Notes: a model not told the origin generated them from the letters alone. A stretch of DNA of 64,000 nucleotides from Leptolyngbya sp. PCC 7375 (GCF_000316115.1 NZ_JH993797.1:7475961-7539960); one strand, 5' to 3'. Shown: positions 1-9,266, counted from the first letter of the stretch. Numbers and translations: made by a program.

Positions 1-194
1 CGACACATTTCTAGGCCGTTCATACCTGGCATCACCAAGTCAGTCACGATCACATTTGGCTGATGCTCAATGGCCTTACTCAACGCTTCTTTTGCATCAG
101 TGGCTACGATTACGGTGTATCCACCTTTCCTCAGATAATTGCTGATAAGTTCCAATTCGTTGATAGAGTCATCGACAACTAAGATCTTAGTCAC
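1..194 (-). CDS. CheY-like single-receiver response regulator (PixH/PilH type), partial
   Basis: This is the N-terminal 64 residues of a receiver (REC) protein; the rest lies beyond the left edge. The start is a GTG at 194-192, preceded by a GAGG ribosome site. The acidic pair D8-D9 and the phospho-acceptor D52 (in VTDLVMP) are visible, so it should be phosphorylated by a CheA-type kinase. It lies 116 bp downstream of the PatA-like gene on the same strand. In cyanobacteria this PatA-like then CheY-like order heads the pix/pil/tax operons, which continue with CheW, a methyl-accepting protein and CheA and control type IV pilus motility and phototaxis. The rest of that operon should lie left of the window. 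The REC identity is clear; the assignment to motility rests on gene order. Confidence 0.85.
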   Translation of the reverse strand, partial: MTKILVVDDSINELELISNYLRKGGYTVIVATDAKEALSKAIEHQPNVIVTDLVMPGMNGLEMC

Positions 195-310
195 GTTAGT
201 TCACCTCAAAAGCTGTTGTTTGAATGTTGTTTGGGAAAATCAATCCATCAAAGACATATTCAAATAGTCAGAAATCATATGTAAATAAGGCTGACTATTT
301 TAGATGTCTT

Positions 311-1603
311 TTAAGACAGGTTTCTAGATATCACATCTAGCAAACTAGCTCTATTAAAAGGTTTCTCCAAATAATCTGTAGCACCCACTAATTTAGCTCT
401 TGTCTTATTGATAATCCCTTTCTTGCCTGTTACCATTACAACAGGTATATCTTCAAATCCGGGAAGACGCCTCAACATTCTACATAATTCATATCCACTA
501 ATTGTTGGCATTGTTAGGTCTAACAAAATAATATCTGGCTTCAGCCGTTTTAGTTGAAATGTGGCTTTAATGGGCTCAATAAATTTAAAGACAGAGAAGT
601 TTTCTTCACCTAAAAAACGTTCGATCTGGTCTAATGTATTTGGGCTGTCATCAACACAGGCAATTACAGGCCGAGATTTTTGTTTTTTATGGGAGTTTGA
701 TGACAAATAAGGGCTTCTGTTTGAATTTATCCCTTTGATTGGATCTATGCCTTGAGCCTTTTTTGCGAGTGGTTTTTCTAGCCCTGTTAGTCGATCAAAT
801 GGAGATTCTGGTGCCCGTAGTAGGATTGATTTATTCTCAATGTAGGGGTGCAAAAACTTAGCGACATCCAGTTCATCTTGTTGCAAAATAGCTGCGATGT
901 GGCGAATGCTATATCCCCGTAAAATATTGCCTAACTTACTTTTTAATCTGGGGGAAATAGACTCTGAATTGTTAGTACTAAAGAAAGTATCCTGACTGAC
1001 AATATAAGGTCTCTGGTGTGGAGATGTAATTAAGGGACGTAGTAGTTTCCAAGTTTTGATACGTGCCTGGCAATCTTCAATGGTTGCCTTAGGATCAAGC
1101 CTGGTAAATATTGGGATTTCAAAAAGTTCTCTTTCAATTCTGACGGCTCCCCCTGACAGGGATAGGAACGACTCAATGGCTTCTCTTGTCAGCTGTTCTA
1201 TCAGTTCTTGGGCCTGCCATAATTCGAGATATTTTTGGTCGATTAGATAGCAAATGATTTGATAGTCAAAATATTGAATTGATTGAGTATTCTCAGGTTC
1301 TATATTGAGTAACTCTTCAGAATTTTCCTCAAGCCAGGCAAATGCTTTTTGACTCATAGCAGCTAATTTAAGCTTGAGCCACTTTAAGGTATATGCGAGG
1401 CTTTTATCTGATGCATAGGATGCATAGTTAAGTTTGCCGTCTTTGAAATAAATCCACCACGACATTGATTTTGCATCAACTTCTAAGCATCCGCTTCCAT
1501 AGGTATGAACGAAGCTTGCTAGCAAAACCAGAGGTTGAAAGCTACGGATGGTTTTGGTGGTATTTGTGAGTCTTGATTTTTGCAAGCTTTTCATAAAGTT
1601 CAT
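311..1603 (-). CDS. PatA/PixG-like response regulator (PATAN-type N-terminus plus C-terminal receiver)
   Basis: This 430-residue protein has an N-terminal half (about 1-230) of the PatA/PATAN type and a C-terminal REC domain (about 312-430). D318-D319, phospho-acceptor D362 (in LLDLTMP) and K414 (in LEKPF) are all present, so the receiver looks functional. Relatives are PatA of Anabaena and PixG/PilG of Synechocystis, which sit at the input-output interface of pilus and phototaxis Che-like pathways. The receiver-last arrangement is typical of this family. The CheY-like gene follows on the same strand. A spacer of about 1.5 kb lies upstream and must hold the promoter. A second PatA-type C-terminal receiver occurs at 15511-16410. 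The fold call is firm; the exact pathway is an inference from the family. Confidence 0.85.
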   Translation of the reverse strand: MNFMKSLQKSRLTNTTKTIRSFQPLVLLASFVHTYGSGCLEVDAKSMSWWIYFKDGKLNYASYASDKSLAYTLKWLKLKLAAMSQKAFAWLEENSEELLNIEPENTQSIQYFDYQIICYLIDQKYLELWQAQELIEQLTREAIESFLSLSGGAVRIERELFEIPIFTRLDPKATIEDCQARIKTWKLLRPLITSPHQRPYIVSQDTFFSTNNSESISPRLKSKLGNILRGYSIRHIAAILQQDELDVAKFLHPYIENKSILLRAPESPFDRLTGLEKPLAKKAQGIDPIKGINSNRSPYLSSNSHKKQKSRPVIACVDDSPNTLDQIERFLGEENFSVFKFIEPIKATFQLKRLKPDIILLDLTMPTISGYELCRMLRRLPGFEDIPVVMVTGKKGIINKTRAKLVGATDYLEKPFNRASLLDVISRNLS

Positions 1604-3179
1604 GTCCTTACAATTCCCGTAGGCCTCAATTCATTAGCTATTACCTAATGTCAAATCAAAAAATCGAGACAATGTGAATTCGTTAAAGCTAAAAACTCTC
1701 AAACGTCAGAGGATTTTTAGCATTCGAATAAAGTTCGAAGAATCTATTGGCAAATCGATAATCGATTGAAAATAGGTTTAAAAAGTTCCTAAGAATCTCA
1801 AAAATCATTGATTTTGCTGAAATCTTAAGACATACCTTGAAACCCATTCTTTTTGAGGTTAATATTTAGTCTAGAAATAGATTTTATACATCTACTTCTA
1901 TATGATTTTTTGACTTGAAGCAAAGGGAAACACAATCGATACAAAGAATTATTCACTGTTTGAAGTCGTTTCTCCGGTAATCTAATTCGAAACTTTAGTA
2001 CTGGTTTTGGATGGACTTCTAGTGATGTTATAAAGTGCGATTGCTTTGTATTAATGGCCAAGATCAGGTATTAGCCATAGCAATGTATTGTCGTGAAAAA
2101 CATATATATTGCACTTCAGGCAATAACTGTCCCATTCATGTACCTGCTAAGGTCCTATACCTTTAAAATTTGACCAATAACAATCTAGCAATGCATTGCA
2201 CATTTAGGCTGTATCAGCCAAAGCTTATTCAAAGGTTGTTGTTTTAGGGAAATCTCGGTTATATTTTTATATGAGAAATATAAGAGATCTCTCATGCCTT
2301 GAGACGTATCATTACTTGTTCAGATGCCTGGGTATGCTTGGGTATCAAAAGACACTGATTTTATTGCCCCATGCCTAGATGGTCTGATATTGTAGCTAGT
2401 TTTCTCTAGAAGTGTTTTGTGTGGTAGATAAACCTGCTTTGCTATTTGGCAGATGCTAACAGGTTAGCCGATGTGCACTTCTAGACATGTAGATGTTCCG
2501 TTCTTAATACAATATTCTACCAGACTCGTCGTTTTCGTGTAGACCAAAGTAGATTTATCAATACTTTTTGTATTGCAAGATTGTCGTCTGGGTATGAAAA
2601 AAATGTCCTGATCTAAATTCTGGGATTTGAAGAGTTTAAGCTGCTTGAGAGACCCTATGGCTCTGACAACAGATTAATCTGGAATATCTACATCGTTAGG
2701 AAACACAGACATTATATAGTTTATATAGTTAGGAAACGCGGACATTATCCATAGGGTATCTATGGTGTGGGTGATGAGTTAATAGATGAATTCTTTGGCC
2801 ATGATGGGGCTATTAACCTGTGTAGAGCCCTAGACTAAAGTATGATACGGAGCTGAGATGAGTGGCTTAATGAATTGATGTAATGCGCGATCGCATCCCA
2901 AGCACCGATGTCAGGAGTCCGTCTAAAGCGTCCCATTAGCCTACATTTAGCCAATTTAAAAGCTAACGATAGCCTGTTGATGTAGTGCTTCAAGGGCATC
3001 AAGCGTCTGGCAATGGCTCTAGACCGGTTCATTCCCTAAATCAGCAATCGTTTGTGCAGTGGCTTGAAAGCTGAAACGTTCCTAACTTTTAAAGTGCAGG
3101 GAGTTACCCTCTGTTCTGTCTCGATCAAGAACAGAGGTTTTAAATCTCTACGGTTGCTATTGATTAGCCCAAACGAACT
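1604..3179. other. Long AT-rich spacer without a convincing gene
   Basis: About 1.58 kb separates the taxis genes from the CBS genes. The only open frames are a 78-codon stretch at 1825-2061 and a 65-codon stretch at 2835-3032, both minus, basic and without a ribosome site or family look, so they are not called. The region holds a 12-bp palindrome GCAATGCATTGC (2188-2199) and two copies of a 21-bp direct repeat (2695-2715 and 2728-2748). It also has a 17-bp motif at 2893-2909 that recurs at 5019-5035. Promoters for the taxis operon are expected near its left end. Confidence 0.6.
2695..2748. repeat. Two 21-bp direct repeats
   Basis: The copies at 2695-2715 and 2728-2748 both read GTTAGGAAAC, then ACAGA or GCGGA-type bases, then ACATTAT. 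They differ at two positions and start 33 bp apart, that is three helical turns. They lie in non-coding DNA. Paired binding sites for a regulator are possible but nothing nearby supports a specific one. Confidence 0.5.
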
Positions 3180-3728
3180 TTAGCTTTTCTTAGTCGCTCT
3201 TTGATGGGCTGCCGTTGCCTGTAGTTCTTCGACGACATCCCAAGCAGCAGCACAGGCAGGGGATGTGGCACCCTGTTCCTCACACACTTTGCGCGCTTCC
3301 TGACGGGCGACATCAATTTCATCTTCAATGAATAGTCGCTTAGGTTTCTCTACAAAGTCACTTTTACAGAGGATGTCTGACACTGAGATAATGCCCATCA
3401 GACGTCCCTGAACCACTGGAGCCCGACGGATCTTAGTATTGGTAAACAGGCGGGCTACGTACTCCACACCCAGATCTGGTGGTACGACAATGCAAGGCTT
3501 AGTCATAATCTCAAACACCCTCATTTCTTTAGGATTGTGACCGTAGGCCGCTACCTTATAGACGATATCGGTTTCCGTCACCATGCCGTAGGGATCGTCT
3601 TCATTTCGCCGGTCTACGATCAAGGCGCGCAATCCTTTGTTTTTCATCAGTTCAACTGCTTCAGCAACGGTGGCCGAACCACTAATGGTAATTACATCAG
3701 CGGTCATAATATCTTTTGCCTGCATCAT
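3180..3728 (-). CDS. CBS-domain pair protein
   Basis: This soluble protein of about 182 residues has two CBS motifs in its first 135 residues, each opening with an IMT-type signature (DIMTADVITISG and EIMTKPCIV). A charged C-terminal tail of about 45 residues, with two cysteines near AATSPACAAAW-like sequence, is absent from its neighbour. CBS pairs bind adenosyl ligands such as AMP, ATP or NAD and act as energy sensors. The ATG at 3728 is preferred over an upstream TTG because a GAGGGA ribosome site lies about 10 bases before it and the neighbouring paralogue starts at the same position. It is a close tandem duplicate of the gene at 3918-4379, the two sharing most of the CBS core. The partner protein regulated is unknown. 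Confidence 0.85.
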   Translation of the reverse strand: MMQAKDIMTADVITISGSATVAEAVELMKNKGLRALIVDRRNEDDPYGMVTETDIVYKVAAYGHNPKEMRVFEIMTKPCIVVPPDLGVEYVARLFTNTKIRRAPVVQGRLMGIISVSDILCKSDFVEKPKRLFIEDEIDVARQEARKVCEEQGATSPACAAAWDVVEELQATAAHQRATKKS

Positions 3729-3917
3729 GATTGCTCTGTCCCTCGTCAAAAAGAAGATAAGTAAAAGAGATTCTCAGTTTGGGAGAATCTCTTGCGTCTG
3801 ACTTTAATTAATTGGTAATTCAAGCCCTAGGCCCTAGCTTCAAGTTTATAAGCATAGGCTGAATTTTAGGGGCAGGCCCTAACGTTTATTCCGTACCTGA
3901 TATCTTTAGCCTGATGC

Positions 3918-4379
3918 CTAAACATCATATTCCCGCTGTTGCAGAACTTCTGGATTATCCATGTAGGCATCATTCCCATAGAAATCCTTCTTTGGTTTTT
4001 CGACAAAGTCGCTCTTGCGTATAATGTCTGAAATTGAAATTACGCCGAGTAGACGGCCCTGAACTACGGGAGCACGGCGAATTTTAGTATTGGCAAACAA
4101 ACGCGCTACATACTCCACTCCTAGCTCTGGTGTCACTACAATGCAGGGCTTAGTCATAATCTGATAAACCCGCATTTCTTTAGGGTCATGGCCATGGGCA
4201 GCTACTTTGTACACGATGTCAGTTTCTGTCACCATGCCATAGGGATCGTCTTCATTGCGACGATCGACTATCAGCGCTCGTAGTCCCTTTTCCTTCATCA
4301 AGGCAACCGCTTCAGCCACTGTCGCTGAGCCGCTAATGGAGACCACATCCTTGGTCATGATTTCTCTTGCTGCCATCAT
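3918..4379 (-). CDS. CBS-domain pair protein (tandem paralogue)
   Basis: This 153-residue protein consists almost only of two CBS motifs. It matches the gene at 3180-3728 closely through residue 135, including the EDDPYGMVTETDIVYKVAA stretch, and then diverges in a short acidic tail. The start codon at 4379 is preceded by AAGGAG at suitable spacing. The 189-bp gap between the two genes has no obvious terminator, so co-transcription is possible. Recent duplication followed by tail divergence is the simplest reading. An adenosine-nucleotide-sensing role is inferred from the CBS family; no target can be named. Confidence 0.85.
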   Translation of the reverse strand: MMAAREIMTKDVVSISGSATVAEAVALMKEKGLRALIVDRRNEDDPYGMVTETDIVYKVAAHGHDPKEMRVYQIMTKPCIVVTPELGVEYVARLFANTKIRRAPVVQGRLLGVISISDIIRKSDFVEKPKKDFYGNDAYMDNPEVLQQREYDV

Positions 4380-4628
4380 TGTTGTAAATCTCCTTATCTA
4401 CAAATAAAAAGCTTGAAAAGCTTCTATGGATCGGCATTGGGCAAAACGTCTGGTGTTTTTAAAAGCCTGCCATGTAGGCCTCTAGTAAGGCATATCACTC
4501 TTGGTGCAGAGCACCATTAAATAATCGCCATGAACTTGTTGAGAGGAAAAGGGTGTAAATTCCGGCATGGCGATTAGCCCATCATATAAATTAGGCGTTG
4601 CTAGTTCTTATATGAATCATCAACAGTT

Positions 4629-4925
4629 TTATTCAAGGTTGTCTTCTTGGTGGGTTTGAATGGTGCAATCAGACTGAGGATAGGCTACGCAAGTTAGAAC
4701 AAATCCGGCTTCAATTTGCTCATCTTCCAGAAATGACTGATCTGATTGATCTATGCTGCCGGCAACTAGTTTGCCAGCGCAGGTAGAACAAGCACCAGAA
4801 CGGCAAGAAACAGGTAAATCAATGCCTTGCTCTTCAGCTGCATCAACAATGTATTGATCGTCAGGCACGTCAATAACTTGCTGTGCACCATCTTCGCCAA
4901 TGAGCGTCACCTTATAAGTCGCCAT
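4629..4925 (-). CDS. Plant-type [2Fe-2S] ferredoxin
   Basis: This 98-residue protein has the plant-type ferredoxin pattern with cysteines C41, C46, C49 and C79 (CRSGACSTC followed by LTC), so it should bind one [2Fe-2S] cluster. It is highly acidic, as expected of a soluble low-potential electron carrier accepting electrons from photosystem I and passing them to reductases. The ATG at 4925 is chosen over an adjoining TTG because GGAG lies about 10 bases upstream. It is PetF-like in length and motif, but cyanobacteria carry several paralogues, so the main photosynthetic ferredoxin cannot be claimed. It lies on the same strand as the two CBS proteins, 250 bp upstream of them. Confidence 0.92.
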   Translation of the reverse strand: MATYKVTLIGEDGAQQVIDVPDDQYIVDAAEEQGIDLPVSCRSGACSTCAGKLVAGSIDQSDQSFLEDEQIEAGFVLTCVAYPQSDCTIQTHQEDNLE

Positions 4926-5018
4926 CAATTATTCTCCTCTCTACAAAAAATACAGCTGCTTTTCCCCTGCGGAAATAGGCCTAGCCACGATTAAGTTTGT
5001 TAGGCTACTAGCAGAACC

Positions 5019-5046
5019 GCATCCCAAACACCGATATGCTAGGAGT
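5019..5046. repeat. Second copy of a 17-bp intergenic motif
   Basis: GCATCCCAAACACCGAT at 5019-5035 matches GCATCCCAAGCACCGAT at 2893-2909 with one difference. Both are followed within a few bases by AGGAGT. Both are non-coding and flank the CBS/ferredoxin group. The function is unknown. Confidence 0.4.
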
Positions 5047-5096
5047 ACTGGGTGCCATTTTGGTTCCATACTTATTGCCATCCGTTCATAGTTCCT

Positions 5097-5468
5097 ATGT
5101 CTACCGACGCTCAAAAGAACCCCATTTGGGAAAGACTAGAATTAGGAAGACGTAGTAAAGCAGCCCAGGGAGGATATGCTGGCTACGGTTCGCCTCCATT
5201 TGGAGAAAAAACGGTCGATGGCAATTTAGTGGCCGACGAAAAAGAACAGCAAATCATTGAGCTGATACGTCGTCACCATAAGTCTGGAAAATCGCTACAG
5301 CAAATTGCTAACTGGATGAATACCCAGGGCTATAAGACTAAGCGGGGTAAAGAATGGCAGCGCATATCGGTTAAGCGTGTCCTAGACAGGCTCTACGGAA
5401 AGACGCCCAGAGTAACGGGTGATCCTGGCAAGCCTGCCGATGCATTTGACAATGAGGCTGAGGCATAA
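5097..5468 (+). CDS. Short recombinase-domain protein without catalytic domain
   Basis: This protein of about 123 residues resembles the 'Recombinase' DNA-binding domain of large serine recombinases. It has the pattern AYGSPPFGEK-like sequence, then EKEQQIIELIRR, an SLQQIANWMNTQGYKTKRGKEW helix-turn-helix and a VKRVLDRLYG end. The N-terminal resolvase catalytic domain with its serine is missing. The ATG at 5097 is chosen because upstream residues (PFWFHTYCHPF) look non-coding. Stand-alone proteins of this kind occur in cyanobacteria; a DNA-binding role is inferred and recombinase activity is not expected. It is divergent from the ferredoxin gene. Confidence 0.65.
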   Translation: MSTDAQKNPIWERLELGRRSKAAQGGYAGYGSPPFGEKTVDGNLVADEKEQQIIELIRRHHKSGKSLQQIANWMNTQGYKTKRGKEWQRISVKRVLDRLYGKTPRVTGDPGKPADAFDNEAEA

Positions 5469-5600
5469 CCTAAACCCCTCCAAACGCTATTTATATGGGC
5501 TTTTGGGTTGATGTAATGTTACATCCTTAACTATATACCTCAGGGTAGCTAAAGTCCATGCTTGGTAAAGTTTTAATCTTGTTTATGTGTTACATCCCTA

Positions 5601-6818
5601 ATGACCCTTGATAAGGCCTTGAATTCAATGCCTATGCCCGACATCAATTGTGCTGAGCTGGGTGACTATCAGATTACTGATGGGAGCGCCGCGCCGTCTG
5701 ATCCATGGCAAACGGTCACTCCGATGATGACAGACGCCATTGATCGCCAGGTATTAAAGGTATCTCCTGATTGGCCTTTGGGTGAGGCGATCTCAACTAT
5801 GGGTGCTATACAGAGTAACTGTGGGTTGACGACGGGCAGCTCTAATCACCGCCATTCTAGTTGTGTTTTGATCGTAGATAATGATCAGACCATGGGCATT
5901 TTTACCGAGCGCGATATTGTCAGACTGACTGCCGAGGGTGTGGATTTAAGCTCGCTCACCGTTGCTGATGTCATGACATCACCGGTCAAGACCTTACAGC
6001 AGTCGGCGTTTCAAGATATTTTTGCGGTTCTATTTTTATTCCGTCGCTATCGGATTCGGCATTTGCCCATCGTTGATGAGCACAATAAACCCGTGGGTAT
6101 TGTCACCCCCGATAGTATTCGGCGGGTACTGCGCCCGGCAAATTTGCTCAAGATGCGGCGGGTTGCGGATGTGATGTCCACCAATGTGATCCATGCGTCG
6201 CCCAATACGCCGGTGATGCAGCTGGCCCAGCAGATGGCAGAGCACCGAGTCAGCTGCATTGTGATTGTCGAAGTGGATAGTCATGATACCGACCGCCGTG
6301 AGCTCCAGGCCTTTACGCCCATGGGCATTGTCACAGAGCGCGATATTGTGCAATTTCAGGCCCTGGAGCTAAATTTACAGCGATTAACGGCTCAGGATGT
6401 GATGAGCACACCGCTATTTTTGTTAGAGCCTACGGATTCTTTGTGGACAGCTCACCAAGCAATGCAAACACGCCACGTGCGCCGTCTGGTGGTGTCCTGG
6501 AATTGGGGCAGTGGTTTGGGCATTGTCACCCAAACCAGTCTGCTGAGAGTATTTGATCCCATTGAGATGTACGGCATCATCGAGAGCCTTCAGCGTACCT
6601 TGCACCAAATTGGGGATGGCTCCCCCTCAGCCCAGAATCTGAGGACAACGCCCCAGCCTGCGAACAACGCAGACCAGATCACCAACCTACTATTTGATAT
6701 TGAAACTAAGCTACTGGGCTTATCAGATGACGCTAATGTGAGGTCAGATCAGCAACAGAGTTTGGTGCAAGGCGCATTGCGATCGCTACAGCAGGTACAG
6801 GCAATGTTGGGGCAATAA
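5601..6818 (+). CDS. Four-CBS-domain protein
   Basis: This 405-residue cytosolic protein carries two CBS pairs. Four VMT/VMS-type signatures are visible: VTPMMTDAIDR, VADVMTSPVK, VADVMSTNVIH and AQDVMSTPLFL. Each motif is followed by a GI(F/V)TERDIV-type strand except the last, which has GIVTQTSLL. A C-terminal helical tail (about 330-405) has no recognised domain. Such proteins often sit at the input side of cyanobacterial signalling proteins, but no kinase or cyclase domain is fused here. It ends 12 bp before the convergent peptidase gene. A nucleotide-sensing role is inferred. Confidence 0.85.
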   Translation: MTLDKALNSMPMPDINCAELGDYQITDGSAAPSDPWQTVTPMMTDAIDRQVLKVSPDWPLGEAISTMGAIQSNCGLTTGSSNHRHSSCVLIVDNDQTMGIFTERDIVRLTAEGVDLSSLTVADVMTSPVKTLQQSAFQDIFAVLFLFRRYRIRHLPIVDEHNKPVGIVTPDSIRRVLRPANLLKMRRVADVMSTNVIHASPNTPVMQLAQQMAEHRVSCIVIVEVDSHDTDRRELQAFTPMGIVTERDIVQFQALELNLQRLTAQDVMSTPLFLLEPTDSLWTAHQAMQTRHVRRLVVSWNWGSGLGIVTQTSLLRVFDPIEMYGIIESLQRTLHQIGDGSPSAQNLRTTPQPANNADQITNLLFDIETKLLGLSDDANVRSDQQQSLVQGALRSLQQVQAMLGQ

Positions 6819-6830
6819 AATAACAAATAA

Positions 6831-8030
6831 TTACCTCCCCTGCCCCTCAACCTGTTGCCAATACTCATAAACGCTGGTTGCCATCGTCAGCACACCAGTT
6901 GCGATCGCCTCCTCATTCACTTCAAACTTAGGGTGATGCAGCGGATGATTGTGTCGTCCCTCAAATCCGACGCCTAAGCGGAACATGGTGCCAGGTACCC
7001 GTTCGGTGTAGAGGGCAAAATCCTCAGAGCCCATGGAGGGTTCAGCTAGCCATTCGATGCGACTATCGCCCAGGGCAGTTTGGGCGGCATTGGCAACGAT
7101 GGCCACTAAGTTGTCGGTGTTGATCACCGAGGCCACCCGCCGCTGATAGTTAAGTTCGTACTTAGCGCCATGCATGGCACAGACACCCGCGACAATTTCT
7201 TCGATCCAGCTGGGGAGTTTGGCATAGATATCAGGCTGGAGCGATCGCACCGTTCCCTGCATGACGACGCGGTCAGCAATGACGTTGGCCGCTTTGCCCC
7301 CAGAAATTTTGCCAATGGTAATGACAGCTGGATGTAGCGGGTTTAGTCGCCGACTGATGGACTGCTGTAGGGTGGTCATCACATGGGAGGCCACCCAAAT
7401 GGCATCAATGGCCTCATGGGGGCGAGCGCCGTGGCCCGACTCGCCAATGATGACAATCTCTAGATCATCCGCTGCTGCTGTTAAGACACCGCGTCGCAGT
7501 CCAACTTTACCGGCATTGATACTGGGAAACACATGCACCCCAAAGATCGCCGCCACATCTGCTAGGACATCATCGGCAATCATCCACTTCGCCCCCTGCA
7601 CCGTCTCCTCAGCGGGCTGAAATAAAAATCGCGTGGTCCCAGCAAAAGGCTGCTGTTCAGTCAGTTCTGCTAGCACCATGGCGGTACCTAACCCTACGGT
7701 GGTGTGTACATCATGGCCACAGGCGTGCATAATGCCTCGATTTTTAGAAACAAAGGGCAAATCCACCTGCTCGGGAATTGGCAAAGCATCCATGTCCGTC
7801 CGTATGGCCAGGATGTCAGAAATTTGTCCAGTGCCTTCTAGATTGGCAACGACACCGGTTTTGCCAATCATTTCTTGCACATGAAATCCGTAGGATGACA
7901 TCACCCCTGCCACATAGGCAGCTGTTTGGTATTCTTGACCACTCAGCTCTGGATGGGCGTGGATGTGACGACGAATTTCGATCAGGCGGGGGGTGATTTT
8001 TTGGGTAATGGCTTGAATCTGGCTGAGCAT
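6831..8030 (-). CDS. M20-family amidohydrolase (N-acyl amino acid/hippurate hydrolase type)
   Basis: This 399-residue protein is a full-length M20D metallopeptidase. Visible motifs are the N-terminal IRRHIHAHPELSG, RTDMDALPI, HACGHDVHT with metal-ligand histidines, QPAEE with the catalytic glutamates, and GSEDFALY near the C-terminus. The family removes acyl groups from N-acyl amino acids or related amides using a two-metal centre in the cytosol. There is no signal peptide. It overlaps nothing and is convergent with the four-CBS gene. The natural substrate cannot be told from sequence. Confidence 0.9.
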   Translation of the reverse strand: MLSQIQAITQKITPRLIEIRRHIHAHPELSGQEYQTAAYVAGVMSSYGFHVQEMIGKTGVVANLEGTGQISDILAIRTDMDALPIPEQVDLPFVSKNRGIMHACGHDVHTTVGLGTAMVLAELTEQQPFAGTTRFLFQPAEETVQGAKWMIADDVLADVAAIFGVHVFPSINAGKVGLRRGVLTAAADDLEIVIIGESGHGARPHEAIDAIWVASHVMTTLQQSISRRLNPLHPAVITIGKISGGKAANVIADRVVMQGTVRSLQPDIYAKLPSWIEEIVAGVCAMHGAKYELNYQRRVASVINTDNLVAIVANAAQTALGDSRIEWLAEPSMGSEDFALYTERVPGTMFRLGVGFEGRHNHPLHHPKFEVNEEAIATGVLTMATSVYEYWQQVEGQGR

Positions 8031-8410
8031 TGCGGAAAATACTGACTACTGAATGTTGACTAAGGTAAGCGGAAGAAGACGGCGTTGCTATGCAGCGGTC
8101 TGAATTAAGCTGCGAGATGCTGATAATTGACAGGGCATTGCGATCCTCGGGATAGCTTTAGTTGTAAGACACCGTTCAATAGCCATAGCTATAGACTGGT
8201 GAATTCTCTGAATCAGCAATCGCATTGACAAATTTTCGACAAAAGCATACTTCAAACTGGTAACGATGACTGTTTATATGGCGTAGGGTCGTTGGATAAA
8301 AAATATCCGTGAAAGGAAAACTAGCTGCTGTTGGAAAACGTCTTATATATTTAAGAAAACTGGGGCAGAGTTCGAGAGTTGTGAATGGTGGTGTCTATCG
8401 TGGAATCAAA
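8031..8410. other. Intergenic region with a dispersed repeat
   Basis: The 380-bp spacer lies between the divergent peptidase and DUF928 genes and must carry both promoters. It contains, in reverse orientation at 8134-8153, one copy of a short dispersed repeat (see 17279-17296, 34386-34406 and 39740-39758). A stretch 8309-8410 is open in frame with DUF928 but lacks a ribosome site and precedes a clear signal-peptide start. Confidence 0.5.
8134..8153 (-). repeat. Dispersed intergenic repeat, copy 1
   Basis: Read on the minus strand this is ATCCCGAGGATCGCAATGCC. It matches the copy at 34386-34406 except for one missing base. All four copies in the window are non-coding. Confidence 0.45.
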
Positions 8411-9136
8411 ATGAAAAATCATTCCTTGATAAAAGTTTTAGGCATTGTCTGGGTGGCTAGCAATCTGAGTGCGATCGCATATGCTGATTATCAGCCCACC
8501 AGATCGGATGGATCAGCACCTGAGGGTGTCACCATATCAACCGCCCCCCGTTATTTTCAGCCGGTTAACCCCTCTGCGCCACAGTCACCCAGCACACCCA
8601 CCGGCACCCGACGTGGCGGTTGCTTTAGCAGCGAATCTGCGCCAAGTATTTTTGCCCCTAAGGGCTTTGTCGGGATTACAGCTAACGCTCAACCCCAACT
8701 GACTTGGTTTTTACCAGACGATGAGCCTGTTCCCGTGGAGTTTAGCTTCTACGCGATCGATGCATCGGGCTCCTATGAACTAGAGCATTTGCAAATGCTG
8801 TCCTATGAACCGGGCATCAATCAGTACCAGCCGCCAGTGGAACTGCAATCTGGAACACGGTATCTATGGCAGTTGGTATTGCAGTGTAACCCCAATCGCC
8901 CGTCTTCGGCGCTGGTTTATGAAGCTGAAATTGAGTTTGTTCCCATGTCAGTCAGCGCTATTTCTACGACAGCCACCGCCTCGGAAAAAGCTGAAACCTA
9001 TGCTATGGCTGGTTATTGGTATGACGCCATCTCAATTTTGGGCCAGGGTGAACAGCCCGATGTGGTGGCCATGCGCAGAGCGTTGCTGAATGATTTGGCC
9101 ATTCTAGAAGATGCGATCGCATCTCCTGAGCATTGA
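8411..9136 (+). CDS. DUF928-family exported protein
   Basis: This protein of about 241 residues begins with a cleavable signal (MKNHSLIKVLGIVW ... SAIAYA) and should be exported to the periplasm. After a Pro/Ser-rich linker it has the DUF928 pattern: a GGCF motif, LTWFLP, SFYAID and a YLWQLVLQCN-like strand. The ATG at 8411 is chosen because the in-frame upstream part (from 8309) does not look like a signal. DUF928 genes commonly sit next to CHASE2-domain sensor proteins in cyanobacteria, and here a CHASE2 kinase follows two genes later. A role in presenting an extracellular stimulus to CHASE2 is a guess from this association. Confidence 0.8.
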   Translation: MKNHSLIKVLGIVWVASNLSAIAYADYQPTRSDGSAPEGVTISTAPRYFQPVNPSAPQSPSTPTGTRRGGCFSSESAPSIFAPKGFVGITANAQPQLTWFLPDDEPVPVEFSFYAIDASGSYELEHLQMLSYEPGINQYQPPVELQSGTRYLWQLVLQCNPNRPSSALVYEAEIEFVPMSVSAISTTATASEKAETYAMAGYWYDAISILGQGEQPDVVAMRRALLNDLAILEDAIASPEH

Positions 9137-9266
9137 CCAGCCGTAACTGATTGTCTTAATTTAATGCAACGGTGGGCAAGTCACCATAGGGTGGTTCAAC
9201 TTAGTTTGGAGCTACCTTTGCCATGGCCTCAGCAACAGGCCGAGCAACAGCGTAGGGTGCTGGGGG

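Noticed and set aside
1825..2061. 78-codon minus frame in the long spacer
   Set aside because: No ribosome site, no domain look and strongly AT-rich context; likely chance.
7261..7884. Plus frames inside the M20 peptidase gene
   Set aside because: They are antisense shadows of a clear conserved protein.
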